From: Effrenium voratum
Taxonomy: Eukaryota; Sar; Dinophyceae; Suessiales; Symbiodiniaceae
Length of the DNA stretch: 64,000 nt
Direction: 5' to 3'
NCBI GenBank assembly: GCA_963377175.1
Contig: CAUJNA010003248.1
Coordinates: 1 to 64,000 of the forward strand
Shown here: piece by piece, positions 1 to 12,400 of the stretch
Layout of the letters: each line of letters begins with the position of its first letter
Numbering within the stretch: the stretch's first letter is position 1
Notes under the pieces: model-generated
Databases searched by the model: none
Seen by the model: only the letters and a program-made list of their open reading frames with translations
What the model was told of the DNA's origin: nothing
Position numbers and translations under genes: made by a program

Positions 1-303
1 GGCTGCAGGAGCCTGCCTGGTGCGAGAATTGGGGAGAACGCAAAGTCAGTGACTGCTGAATAGTTCTGAGGAAGCTCGCGTTTGACATTTGTGCGTTATC
101 TAGCAGTGTGGCGGCAGATACTATCTTGGCAGGGGTACAGTTCTTCTTATGTCTTTGCCTGCAGAGTTCCACGTTCGAATTGGTTGGTGGCAGCTTGAAA
201 TGTATTCAGCAAGCGTCACTTCATAAAGTCGGAAGCCAAGCTCGGATTGATTCAGAGGATCAAAGCCCCGCAGACCCACGGCGAACCCGCTGTCTCTCTG
301 GCC

Positions 304-2811
304 ATGCCGCCCTTCACCGTTGAGCAGGTGAGAGGCGTCATGGACAACACGGAGAGGATCCGGTCTCTGAGCATCATCGCCCACGTGGACCACGGCAAGA
401 CCACGCTGGCGGACTCCCTGGTCTCCCGGGCCGGCATCATCAGTGCCAAGGCAGCCGGCGAGAGGCGATTCACACACGGCCGCAAGGATGAGGAGGAGCG
501 TGGCGTGACCATCAAGAGCACGGGGGTCACCCTGCCTTTCGACTATGATGCGGGCGACGGAGCTGTGCCATACCTGGTGAACCTCATCGACTCCCCGGGC
601 CACGTGGACTTCTCCTCCGAGGTCACTGCTGCCTTGCGCATCACCGACGGCGCTGTAGTGGTGGTGGACTGCATCGAGGGCTGTGCGGTGCAGACCGAGA
701 CAGTGCTAAGGCAAGCCTTGCAGGAGAGGGTCAAGCCTTGCCTCTTTGTGAACAAGGTTGATCGCTGCATCTTGGAGATGCAGATGGAACCGGAGGACAT
801 GTACCTGCGCTTCCGGAATGCTGTAGAGAATGTGAACGTCATCATTGCCACCTACAACGACGCCTCCATGGGCGACTTGCAGGTGCGCCCGGAGGCCGGG
901 AACGTGGCATTCGGCAGCGGTTTGCATGGCTGGGGCTTCACCTTGGAGCACTTCGCGGGGCTTTTGGCAGCCAAGGCGGGTGTAGAGAAGGCGCGGATGA
1001 TGGACAAGCTCTGGGGTGACTGGTTCTTCCATGCCAAGCGCAAGGTTTGGACCAACCAGCAGCAGCCAGAGGATTGTGCGGAGCCGTTGCAACGGGGCTT
1101 CTGCCAGTACATCATGACGCCCATTTGCCAGTTGATCCAGGCCATCATGGAGAAGGATTCGAAGTATGAGAAGATGATGGATCGCCTTGGCATCGTCTTG
1201 AAGGGCGAGGACCGGGAGCTCACAGGGAAGGCGCTCATGAAGCACGTCATGCAGAACTGGCTCAGCTGCGGGGAGTCACTGCTCTCCATGGTGGTCACCA
1301 AGCTGCCTTCGCCCAAGGTGGCACAGCGCTACCGAGTGGAGAACTTGTACGACGGGCCCATGGACGACCAGGCGGCCTTGGCCATTCGCTCCTGCGACCC
1401 TGCAGGGCCTCTGATGATGTACATCTCCAAGATGGTGCCAGCCCCGGACAGGAGCCGCTTCTACGCCTTCGGCCGAGTCTTTTCAGGGACGGTCAGCACC
1501 GGGCAGAGGGTGCGCATCCAGGGCCCCCACTACCGGCCTGGCACCAAGGATGACCTCCACGTGAAGGCCATCCAACGCACCGTGCTGATGATGGGCCGTG
1601 GGACGGAACCCATCCAGGACGTGCCTTGCGGTAACACAGTGGCATTGGTGGGCGTGGACCAGTACATACTCAAGTCCGGCACCATCACCACCTTGGAGGA
1701 TGCCCACAACTTCACGGACATGAAGTACAGCGTCTCGCCAGTGGTGAAGGTGGCAGTGAAGCCGAAGGACGGCAAGGACTTGCCCAAGCTGGTGGAGGGT
1801 CTGAAGAAGCTCTCGAAGTCTGACCAGTTGGTGGTCTGCAGCACTGAGGAGAGCGGCGAGCACGTCATCGCCGGCTGCGGCGAGTTGCATGTGGAGATCT
1901 GTCTGAAGGACCTGAGGGAGGAATTCGCACAGTGCGACTTCACCGTGTCCGACCCGGTGGTGTCTTACCGTGAGACGGTGACGCAGCAGTCCAGCCAGAC
2001 CTGCTTGGCCAAGTCGGCGAACAAGCACAACAGGTTGTACTTCACAGCAGAGCCGCTGCAGGAAGAGCTGGCGCAGGCTTTGGAAGATGGCACTTTGGGC
2101 CCCAAGGTGGACCCAAAAGCCGGCGCCAAGATTCTGACCGAGAAGTTCGGCTGGGACAAGCAGCAGGCCCAAAGCAAGATCTGGTGCTATGGGCCCGAAG
2201 GGGACGGGCCCAACATGGTGGTGGACTGCACCGTGGGAGCCCAGTACCTGAACGACATCCGGGACTCGGTGACGAGCGCCTTCCAGTGGACCAGCAAGGA
2301 GGGCGTCTTGTGCGAGGAGAACCTGCGGTCCGTGCGCTTTAACCTCACAGAGGTGATGCTGCATCCGGACAAGGTGCACCGGGGCGCCGGTCAGATCTCG
2401 CCGGCCTTGCGGCGCTGCTGCTTTGCCTCCGAGCTCACAGCCAAGCCGACCCTGCAGGAGCCGGTCTTCTTGGTGGAGATCTCATGCCCCAAAGATGCCC
2501 TGAGCGGAGTCTACAGCTGCCTGAACCTGCGCAGAGGATGCGTCTTCGAGGAGAACCAGCGCGAGGGCACGCCGATGGTTCAGGTCAAGGCGCATCTGCC
2601 GGTGGCGGAGTCCTTTGGCTTCGTGGCCTCTTTGCGGCAAGCTACCAGCGGCCAGGCCTTCCCCCAGTGCGTCTTCGACCACTGGGAGAGTCTGCCTGGC
2701 AACTGCCTGGAGAAGGGCAGCAAGATGGAGGAGCTGGTCCTAAGCATCCGCAAGCGCAAGGATTTGAAGGTCCAGATGCCAGTTCTGGGTGACTACCTGG
2801 ACAAGCTTTGA
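304..2811 (+). CDS. EEF2: Eukaryotic translation elongation factor 2 (eEF2), intronless
   Basis: GTPase that drives ribosomal translocation in the cytosol. I start it at the ATG at 304 because the following residues ([15 protein letters not shown]) align with the usual eEF2 N-terminus; the frame is open further upstream. The protein is 835 aa, close to the usual 840-860. The G domain has the P-loop AHVDHGKT (residues 26-33), DSPGHVD (96-102) and NKVD (150-153). Domains II-V follow, and the C-terminus ends in the family-typical DKL. The diphthamide histidine is H692 in [12 protein letters not shown]; other eEF2 proteins have three glycines after the Arg, here G-A-G. One exon codes for the whole protein, which suits a highly expressed dinoflagellate gene or an mRNA-derived copy. 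I saw no spliced-leader relic upstream. Confidence 0.95.
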   Translation: MPPFTVEQVRGVMDNTERIRSLSIIAHVDHGKTTLADSLVSRAGIISAKAAGERRFTHGRKDEEERGVTIKSTGVTLPFDYDAGDGAVPYLVNLIDSPGHVDFSSEVTAALRITDGAVVVVDCIEGCAVQTETVLRQALQERVKPCLFVNKVDRCILEMQMEPEDMYLRFRNAVENVNVIIATYNDASMGDLQVRPEAGNVAFGSGLHGWGFTLEHFAGLLAAKAGVEKARMMDKLWGDWFFHAKRKVWTNQQQPEDCAEPLQRGFCQYIMTPICQLIQAIMEKDSKYEKMMDRLGIVLKGEDRELTGKALMKHVMQNWLSCGESLLSMVVTKLPSPKVAQRYRVENLYDGPMDDQAALAIRSCDPAGPLMMYISKMVPAPDRSRFYAFGRVFSGTVSTGQRVRIQGPHYRPGTKDDLHVKAIQRTVLMMGRGTEPIQDVPCGNTVALVGVDQYILKSGTITTLEDAHNFTDMKYSVSPVVKVAVKPKDGKDLPKLVEGLKKLSKSDQLVVCSTEESGEHVIAGCGELHVEICLKDLREEFAQCDFTVSDPVVSYRETVTQQSSQTCLAKSANKHNRLYFTAEPLQEELAQALEDGTLGPKVDPKAGAKILTEKFGWDKQQAQSKIWCYGPEGDGPNMVVDCTVGAQYLNDIRDSVTSAFQWTSKEGVLCEENLRSVRFNLTEVMLHPDKVHRGAGQISPALRRCCFASELTAKPTLQEPVFLVEISCPKDALSGVYSCLNLRRGCVFEENQREGTPMVQVKAHLPVAESFGFVASLRQATSGQAFPQCVFDHWESLPGNCLEKGSKMEELVLSIRKRKDLKVQMPVLGDYLDKL

Positions 2812-3052
2812 GCCTTCCCACAGGGGGTGTCCCAAAACGCCGGAGTGCGGATTCTTCTTCCGAGCCGGGAGCCGTGCTCCCGTCTCCGTTTCCAGGCCAT
2901 GAATTCACCTGCGGACGTATACAGATCATGGAAGCTTCGCAGCTAGCTTCAGGCGTTGTACAGATCTGAGGTCGCCGTTGCGCTATGCAACAACCCCTGA
3001 TGGATGTGCGAAAAGACATGGCGTGTGTTGGATGTGAGAGTGCAACAGCGAT

Positions 3053-3178
3053 TGACATAGTGTTGACCCCATACCACTCAACCCCAGCTGATTAACAGGG
3101 GGGTGTTTCCCTCGGAAAGTGATGTTTCCCCGCTATTAACAAACTGGGGTTGTTTAATATGGGGTCAACACTAGTGTC
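3053..3178. repeat. MITE-like inverted-repeat element
   Basis: The ends are near-perfect inverted repeats. TAGTGTTGACCCCATA ends at 3073 on the left; TATGGGGTCAACACTA starts at 3158 on the right. The outer bases (GACA versus GACAC) extend the match to about 20 bp with one indel. A second inverted pair, CAACCCCAG / CTGGGGTTG, is nested inside. There is no coding capacity. The TIR differs from the other dispersed family in this window. Confidence 0.7.
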
Positions 3179-3391
3179 TCAGTGTTTGTAGCCATCGCCT
3201 TTTCCGCCGCGCGGCGGAAGCACTCCAAGCACAAAATTCCGAGACATCCTGGAATTGCTATGTTGCTATGATTCGCCCAGATCAGTTCCCAGGTTTTTTG
3301 TAGCATAAGCCCCTGGAGTTGCACCCTGGAGTTGCACCGGGATCGATGGGCGAACTCGCCACTTCTCAGTGGGCGAAGTCCCAGACCCCAG

Positions 3392-3455
3392 GTCTGGCTA
3401 CGTGGTGGTGATCGATGCTGGCAGCACTGGGTCGCGAATCCATGTTGCGCGCTTA
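3392..3455 (+). CDS. Apyrase exon with nucleotide-binding motif ACR1
   Basis: Follows the acceptor CCCCAG and encodes VVVIDAGSTGSRIHV, the first apyrase conserved region (phosphate-binding loop of the actin-like fold). The reading frame stops shortly afterwards, so the exon must end near 3455 (GC donor) or 3465. The 3455 end fits the phase of the next exon. Confidence 0.8.
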
Positions 3456-6400
3456 GCCCGCGCAGGAAGTCGCTGACTATCCAGTGTGAAGCAGATTATG
3501 CACGGTACGATTATGTATAGTGTGGTGCCATTGCGGCCGCTCTCCAAAGAAACCGAGCAGCCCTAGTTTAGCTCCCCCCAGTTGGTGATGTGCATTGGTT
3601 TGTAGGTTAGGGCTAGCTTCCTGTTTGGTTTCAAGCCGAACCGGGTTCAAATCCCCCCAGTATTAGTCCACCAGTTGCCCGGGTCCAAGTACCTAAGGAC
3701 ACATATGAAGAAGCCAAACCGGGCTCAAAGTACATCACAAGTTTCTTGGACCCAAGAGCGATGTCCGTAGCTTCAGGTCTTCAATTACGAGTACCGCACC
3801 CTGGAGACACGCAGGTTCCCACTGATTGTGAGCCCTCCGCTGACGTTGCCGTCAGGTGCGGGTGACTGGGTGACTGCCATGGTGCCGGATTTTCGGGCTG
3901 TGAATTTTGATGGACAGCAACAGCTGGCTGGTGCGATAGGTAGATGTGGCAAACCCAGGCTTTGGTCCCCTCAAAGGAAGCCACCAGTGGGATTGTTTGT
4001 TCTTTTTCATTCCATTTCATTTCTCATTCCCTGCATCTCTGGCACCAAGAAACCGTTTGGTGACTGGGTTTGGTCATATTATGACGCTCTGCAGAAATCG
4101 CGGTGGCCAGCAGCCGCCCGGGGTTGTCCTCCTTCTTGCACCACCTCGACAGCATCCCCAGGCCGAAGGGCGAAGGGCAGCCGACGGGTTGGACGGCTCT
4201 CGCGTTTCTGGTTTGGGGGTTTCCCACGGAACTTTCCTGAAGTAATTGCTAAACTAAACTAGTGGTTGCGTGGCAACCACTTCAGACTGATTTTCCACAA
4301 AACGATCCGTGCGATTGCTGGTGGCTCAGCTGCTGTGAAGCTGTGGAAGCACGGTTGTATTCTTTAATATAGCAGGACATGTGCTTTGTTTGAAGAGGAG
4401 TCATACGTCCCTCAATACTGATTTGACTTGGTCACCTTGTCGTGCCGATGCTACTCAGCAGATTGCGATGTGGAAACCTGCAGCATGAACCATGTCTTGC
4501 CAGATTTAGCAGTCGTCAGCTGGCTGCAGGCACTTGGAAGAGTTGCTGAAGCATGCAGCAGACGTTCCTTGACTGCAGGGAGCCTGCAGGGCCAGCCCTC
4601 GTGCACTTTTTCTGGGCTATCCTGACTCAAACAACCTTCCTTGCGATCTCAACACTCCCGGAATTGTCCAAGATAGGGACTTCTTTTTACATGGTCAAGC
4701 GCCAATGCACAGAGTCCCTTGCAGTCGGATGGTTCCTCTCAGGCCTTGCTCTTGCACAATCCCCACGTGGACCTGAAGCTGGTGCGGTCCAGCTCTTTTC
4801 CTGGGGATGAGAAGATTTGAGCGGAGTCACAGCAACCGTTTGAAGGGTGACCCACAAAATGCACCAAGCCCTGTCAGCAAAAGGAACAGCAGACTCAAGC
4901 ACAGTGCATAGTCTCCTTTCCCCATAGAGGAAACAAGCAGGACTCGTGAGCATGACTCCAATGACCAATTCCACGTGAGAGCGGAATGCCATTTTCGGGC
5001 AAAGTGGCTGAAGCAACATTCAATTAGCACTTGTGTGTATCCTTAAGCCCAAATTGGCGGCTTTCACTTTGGGGGCCCTTCAATACAACACGTAAAGGAG
5101 TACCAACTTCAAGAGAAAAAACACCTCCACGTGTTGAAAGCGATATTTGACGTCTAAGCCAAGCAATGAGGGCCAGGTACGAGGTACCTTATTAGGATCC
5201 CCAACGCACTGCCAGGACATGTCAATGCTTGTCCTGGTAGTGCTACTGTTGATTCCCCACATATGGCAGGCAAGTACATCAAGCATGAACCATGATAGAT
5301 CTCGAGCGTCTCCCGTGGCGCTGGGGTCATTCTGATACTTGTTTCCGGCAGTTACTGTATCTTAAAATCAGCATTCCTTGTTTCCCTTCAACCACGTGGT
5401 GACTGTGAGAATCATAAACCCACTATTCCCCCCAAGAATCATCCCCCAAATTCAGGAAGTCCACTGAGAAGAAGGATGGGTCCCCAACAATCCCCAACCC
5501 TTTTTAGTTCTTTTTCGGTTCTTTTTGAGTTCTTTTTCCGATCCCAAAGGGAGCCAGCCGCCGTTTTTTTCGCCGCGTCAAGCGTCAGGTGCCCCTTTAC
5601 CTGGGCGCCACCGCTGGGCTGCGGGAGATCTCCTCGGAAGACCGGGACGCGGCAGGGAGCTCAGGTGAGCTCCAGAGACGAGACGAGTGGCTCCAAAGCG
5701 TAATTTCGCTGTCAAGCAAGCAAAGGGCCTATACGGACCCCCACAGGCAAAGCATGAGTTTCGAAAGTGGAAGTGCCTAGCAGATTTGGTCACATGTCAC
5801 AGTCCATGGAAGTTTGCAAAACACCCACAACAGTAATTGGGATGCTGTTGTCGGTAGATTGTTGCGTGTGCGGCAGCCTTGAGCCCTGTTTCGGAAGTGA
5901 CGGTAGGCGTGGTGTAAGGTTTTCCGTACCGAAACTTGTCATGAACCGTGCTGTTCTCGCAAATCTAGATACACTGGGGCAGGACTGTTTCCGTTGTGCT
6001 CATTCCTCTATCGAATCATCCAATCCAAATGCCATGTATCCAACTTTTCCGGCGAACTGACAGGTGATGAGGGCTGCAAGAGGATATTTGCGGAAGCAGC
6101 GAATCTTCCCAGTGACTCGCGACGAGCAGGCGCTTGCTTCAATGCATCCTTGGCCAAGACTTGAGATCCTTGACTGGCTTTCGCGGAAAATGACATGCCA
6201 TACAAAAAAACACAAACAGCTCTAGTTGTAGACATGACACAGGTCTTGACAAACAAATTTAGGCAAATGTTGAAGTCGGTGTTTGTTGTTGCCACGCCAG
6301 TGGGGAGAGCTGTTTTTGGAAGTCGTGTCTTTTCTTGTGATCACATTGGGGATTTGGGCAAGTATCAAAACACATGGAATTTAGGAGTTGGGGATTCTTG

Positions 6401-9400
6401 TACAGCTTATCAATGAGTGTCGCAAACGTCAGCCACCCTGACGGTGAATCCATTGTTTTCAATGATGACTCTGTTCAGCTTTCAATCCCCTCTCTTTCCA
6501 AACCTGGTTAGACGTTCACGTGTGGGTTTAATGGGAGCGAACCGCCAGGTGCGGGTGCTATCGGGCGAGGAAGAGGGAGCCTTCGGGTGGCTGGCGCTCA
6601 ACCAGTTGCAGGCATCGCGCTCCGACCAACGGGATGTCGTTGGAAGCCCTGGGATGGTGAGCGGCTGTGGTTGTGTGGATGAAAAGAGACAGGAAGGGTT
6701 CAAAATGTTCAGCTTCAGACTATCAGATCGTCCAATTGGTCTGACTCGCTTCTTTGGAGTTTGTCCCTTCAGGCAGGGATCAGCCCAGATCCAGACACGA
6801 CTTTGGGGGCGCTGGACTTTGGTGGGGCCTCTGCGCAGATTGCATTCGCCTACTCCTCAGCATGTGACAAGGGAAAGGGTCGAGCATTTTTTGTTTGAAC
6901 TTACACCTGGCCCCCTTGAAGGAAACCAAAGGATGTCTAAGCGGTGGTGGTTGAAACATGCCTAAACAACAATTGTGTATATACCGCGTATTGAAAAAGC
7001 ATTCTTCTTCCCGGCCTTGGCCCGGCCTTGGCGGCTCAATAACAGGGCCCTCTATGCAGAAACCTTTGGCAGCCATTTAACTTGGCCATGGGATGGGTAC
7101 TCACGGAAGAGCATTGCATCATTTTGCTCAGCGCAGTAGAAGGCCATCTTCAGAGCTCACAAAGCTTGGAATCAGATGAGGTGCCGCAGGAGACGTCCAT
7201 CCTGGCCAACCTCTTTCCCATGCACTTTGGCGGAAGCATTCGAGGCCCTATTCATCTCTACTCAAAGAGGCTGGGTGCAAACTTGGCATGGTGTGCTGTG
7301 GTGCACGCACATAGATCTATCCCCCAAAGAGACTAAAGGTCAGATGTTTGAACATGGAAGCACGCCAAGCCCCTCTCCAAGAGGAAAGTAGTCTTTCTAC
7401 AGGGGTCTGTGCACTTCCATATTAGTGGGCGGAATGGTAAATCCTCATGTAGTCGACGTCCACCAAAGGGTCCGCATGTCCTCCATAATGACCCCTACGG
7501 AGCGCACTACCTGCACATGAAGGAGGGACGGAAGGAGGTAACTCCCCATAGTTTTCGGCCAGACATTGACGCGGATTCACCTTTGCCAGAGCTTGGCCAA
7601 TCAAAGCCATGAGTTTCTTCCTGCGATAGGGAATGACCTTCCAGGCTTTGGGAGTGAACCGGAAGGGGATTCCCTCAAAGAAAACCATAGGGGATGGTTT
7701 GATCTCTAGACATTCCCTCTTTCCCTCTTTCCCTGCTGAGAACCAGCAAGTTTAGGCAGACTCCTGGCCAGCTTTCTTTCATTATGACTCAGACTCTCCA
7801 AAGCGCAGTGGGGAATCAGCTGTGGGTATGGCTCAAAATTAAAGAGCTGGGGGTACGCGGGTTTTTGTCTTTGATTCCATTTACCAAGGTGCCATGTTGG
7901 TACCACTTTTTGAGCCACAGCCCTGTCAGCTTCAACGGCTTTGGCAATGTGATCGCCTTCCAGAGAGCTACGCGCGTGCTGATGCCGGGATCCTGGAAAG
8001 CTGCTGTTGGGTCTGATTTCGCCGATGTCGACCGACGGTCGTTTCCTGTTGCCCAAGGATGAGTTGTTATGGGGATATGTAAAGAACACGGCTCGCTTCA
8101 ATGAAAGCTAAACAAGGTCAGTTGTGGACAGGGATGCAATTTGAGGCCCTTGCAGGCCAACACCTGCGGGTTTGAGAAATGCTCAACGGTATTCTCCAAG
8201 TTGAGGAGCCAATTAAGATCGTCCAGCAGAGTCTACTGATAGACAGATTCTCCGTGAGGCTCAGGGGGAATTCATGGGTGACAATCTAGCTTATTTCCAA
8301 CAATCATGAAAGTGACCTCTCCACCTCCATGATTGGAAAGAGGGTATTGATGGTCGACGCTACCTGGCCCGCCGTTCGCCACAGCGCAGGGCGGGTCTGA
8401 AGCACAGCGATCCTCAGGCAAGTGGGAGTCTTTGCAATGGTGTGCTGCCGTTTTGAAGGCTTCCGGGGGCTGTTGTCACAGGAAGACCAGCAGGAAACTG
8501 CCAATTTGGGGTCTCATTTGTTTTAAGTTCTCATTGCGCGGAGATGTGGCCATGGGTCAAAAGCCCCTATCCCCAGCGAACATCCCAATCCCCACTAAAA
8601 TAGACTAAAGGGGTCAAAGGGGTATCCCAAAATGGTACCATTGGTTTTGACCCACAGCCATGCGTGCAGTCAAACACCTCCGGTTTGGTCTAGTTTGAAG
8701 GAAAACTGTGAAGCCTGCTATGGGCAGGGGTCCACTGCCCCAAGAAGCTTGACGATGCACACTCTTTGGACTCGGCAGCTTGGTCACAGCTGGGCGTTGG
8801 AACAAGTTCCCTCGATTGAGGCAAGCAATGAGCCAGCCGTCCTTTTTTTGTATGGACTGGCGCAGGAGGATGCGCAGCCATGCGTGGTTTCCCTTTTCCC
8901 TTTCTGGGCACCCACTCCTTGTTTTGCCTACCCCAAGGTAGACGTAAACTCGGAGGGCTCGCTTTGAGCATCATCAGCCCCCCCTGGTTTGCCTTAAAGG
9001 AATCTTGGCGCCCTGCAGGAAGTGAAGCATCCCTGCCTGCCAACGAACCTGACCTGGAAGGCGCGGTCGGTTTTTCTGGCCTTGGTGGTCCTTTTGCGCA
9101 TTGCCCGAGGTTCGCATCGGCGAGTTCGGCGCGCCCTGGCGAGCGCAGAGTGGGGAACTCCCAAAACCAGCACCTTCGAACGTTCCGAACGGCGCACGCC
9201 GCAAGTTTTGGGGAGGTGCAGAAGATCCGGAAAATGTGGGTTCAGGGCCCCAAATCCCGGCGCTCTCCCCGCATTTGTGCCAGTTAGTTTCTCCCAGGTG
9301 CCAGAACGTTGGATTGAGCCCTTGCTTCAGCCCAGCGATTAATTACCAAGCAAAATGGGTTGACTGATCAGAGTGTCCACACCTTGTAAAAGAGGATGGA

Positions 9401-12400
9401 GGCAAAGGATGTGTGAGGTTGCTGGCGTTGCCTGCCGGTGTTCATTTTCACATGTCATTTTTCCTTGTCACGTTGAAAGCAAACACCGAGGTGAGCATCT
9501 CGAATACCAAGCCAGAGCGCACTGGCGGAACGCTGAAGCAGACGGCTCAGATACTAGATTTGTCACGGAAATGCACCTGTGGCAAACAGCCAATAGCCAA
9601 TTTGTCCAGCGCCTTTTGTGCAACATGCTGGCAAAGCCACTCAACCATCGGAATGCGTCACGATGTGTAAACCATTCCCACAAACAAACATTTAGAGTTG
9701 ACATAGATAGCAAAGCAGGCCACATGGCAACCCCTGGCAATGGAGACCTTGTTTTACCAAGCCCGAATCTCTTGTTCTTGTTGTTACCTGCATTTCAGCT
9801 TTGCATTTCAATTCGATTTCAGCCACGCCGCTCTTGGGATGTTTTTTTTTTGGGTTTTTTTTTGGGTTTTTTCACGCGCATGAATCCGACCATTGCCGCC
9901 CAGCGAAGTTTCAGGATGGTGGGGACGGGCGACTTCTATGCCTGCTATAAGTTGGCTGTCGCGCTCTTCGACAAGGACCGCTATCCTTTCTTTGTGCGCT
10001 TAGAGGCCAATGAGACAAGGGATTCTTGCCAAATAGGCGCTTTGTCCTCACTGGCGACGATGTAGGTAGACAGTGGGCATGTGGACACTCGTTTGTGTGT
10101 GTGTGTGTGAGAATGCACCTGCGCATAGGCGTTGGGAGCGTCTTGCTAACACAACAGCTCGGATCCACGTCCATAGAAGCTTTGCTGGCTGACGCCAAAG
10201 GTTAAGAACGGCCGACAAGAGAAAAGATGAATATGTGCCTCAGTGTTCCTCGTTTGTAAATTCCAAGCCTGCACACGGCATTCTGTCAGCCCCAGCCCAT
10301 GCAATTTCAAGATCCAGCGCCCTGTCATGCTGTTGCAAGTAGCCACCAGTGAGGATGCTGTCCCGAGGACACGCCGTGCTTGTTGTCCCCCTGTTCCATC
10401 ATGGGCGTCTACCAGCCAGACAAGAACGGGACTGCCCGTGCACAAGCGGAATGGAGCAGGAATGTTTTGTGTGCTGAAGGTATGTCCGCGCAAAACTGCT
10501 GGGAGGAGAGTGCCCCCCTATCAACGGTTTATGAGCTCATTGTGTGGAGCAAGAGGAGAACTGCAGTTGATCAGCTGAGTGTCCAGATCAAAATGAGAAG
10601 CATTCACGACATGTTCTTTCTTGACAATCCCCATCATGTGGTGCGATGTTTTCCAAGCGAACCACATCGATTGACCAGGGTCAGAAGAGTCACTAACTGC
10701 CTCATTCCTTGCCTAAAAGCAGCAATGGGTGTATGCGTACTTCTTTCACATTTGCAGCAGGTTCGAAACACATGGCATACAAGCTCGAAACGCCATGGTA
10801 CCCCCACAATGAACGACAACAGAACGAAGTAATGCTGCAAGCAACTATGCAGAATGAGATGGAGAGCACTTCGCACAACTCTGTTTTTGAGCTGGCGTTG
10901 TGAATGTGTTCGTAGCGTACTACACACCTGTACTTAAAGGTGCGATTTGCTTGAAAGTGCAGACGGCAAAGCACAGCAAAACAAGATGGCTCGATTTTTT
11001 GGAAGAGTCCAAAACAAGATCAAACCAATCTTGGTATTTTGTCACAGAAGCTTAGCGTCCGGTTTCGCTTGACAGCCCGGCAAGTTGAGGGCCTAGCTTC
11101 TTGTAGGAGGTTATGACCAGGCCTAGAATCCGTTGACTTTGTGTTCTGCCGACATGGCCACAAAGGTTTGGACGGGCATCTCGATGGTGTCATTCCACTG
11201 CACTTTCATTTGAAGCTGGCTACTGCAACAGAAGAGATAAATGTGGCCGTGGGTCAACACCAATGGGATCCCATTTTGGGGGTAGGTGAATTCACCACTC
11301 ATTTTAGAACCTATTTTAGTGGTTGGATTGGGATGTTCACTGGGGGCTAACCGGGGTTTTGACCCATGGCCATGTGAGCTTGATGATAGCAGGAGCAACT
11401 TCGTACTTTTTGGTGCGCAGCATCGCTTTCAGCAATGGGAGGCGATCGGAGTGTCGGGATTGAGTTCCCAATCTGCTCAACCATCGTTCCTTTCAATCAC
11501 TAGCCGTTTTCCTTCATTTTTCGGTTTGGAGGGAGTTTGTTCAATCATCGTTCCTTTCAATCACCAGCCCTTTTCCTTCATTTTTCGGTTTGGACTAAGA
11601 AGGATGCCTGGAGCAGTCACCACTGGAGTTGTGTCAAGCGCTAGGTTCACGATTGCTTGCAGGTACTTCCTCTCATGCAGCAGGCCCGCTTGTTGCTTGT
11701 TGGCATCGCACCGAAGCGTTGACCACCCCAAGGTAGACTGATTAGGGCCAGGCGCTTTGGCACTTTGGCTTGTCCCCAAACCAACAAACTGGGAAGCCCC
11801 AAATGAGCAGTTTCCCTATCAAAGAACCTCAAGCAAGGCGCCGAGCCTCAAATAAGGACACTTTATTGGCCATAAAGGTGGTCTCGGCTGGGTTGTTCAA
11901 AATGAATCCTCAATCCATTTGGTAGATGGTTTTGCCTTCTTCATTGTTCTAGTGGTGTGCAAGATTACGCCTTAAGATTGGTGGTCTCATTTTGCACACC
12001 CCCAGCAAGCCCCGAGTCCTGGTAGACCACTCACTTCCTCAGTTCCTGGACAAATATATCCGTTGGAGACGACCATGTGGCAAAAATGTTGGGACTTGGC
12101 CCATAACAGCGCGACGGTTTCGCCCGAGGGCGTGCCGCTGTTACAAGCGCTGAAGATCCAGCTGCCCCGGCTTTGCTCTTTGCCGGTGGAGACGCAGGTG
12201 AGCCGCCGTGAGCTGGTGAGGTCCTTGTGCGTCAAAACGGGGAACCTTCAAATTAGGTGGTTTCGCGTGGGTTTCCCTTCCAACAGCGCTGTCCCTTGGA
12301 AAAGAATACATCACAATTCATTTTTGTTGATTCAAACGTCACCGTTTCGGAAGGCCAATTTGAACACGAGGTTCCTTTCTCTGAGCGACGCTTAACAAGG

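Noticed and set aside
121..2379. Long minus-strand frames opposite eEF2
   Set aside because: GC-driven shadows of a strongly conserved + strand gene.
5589..5664. Apyrase exon 5 ending at the strong donor CAG|GTGAGC
   Set aside because: It would shift the phase against exon 6; ending at 5699 keeps the frame and gives a better family match.
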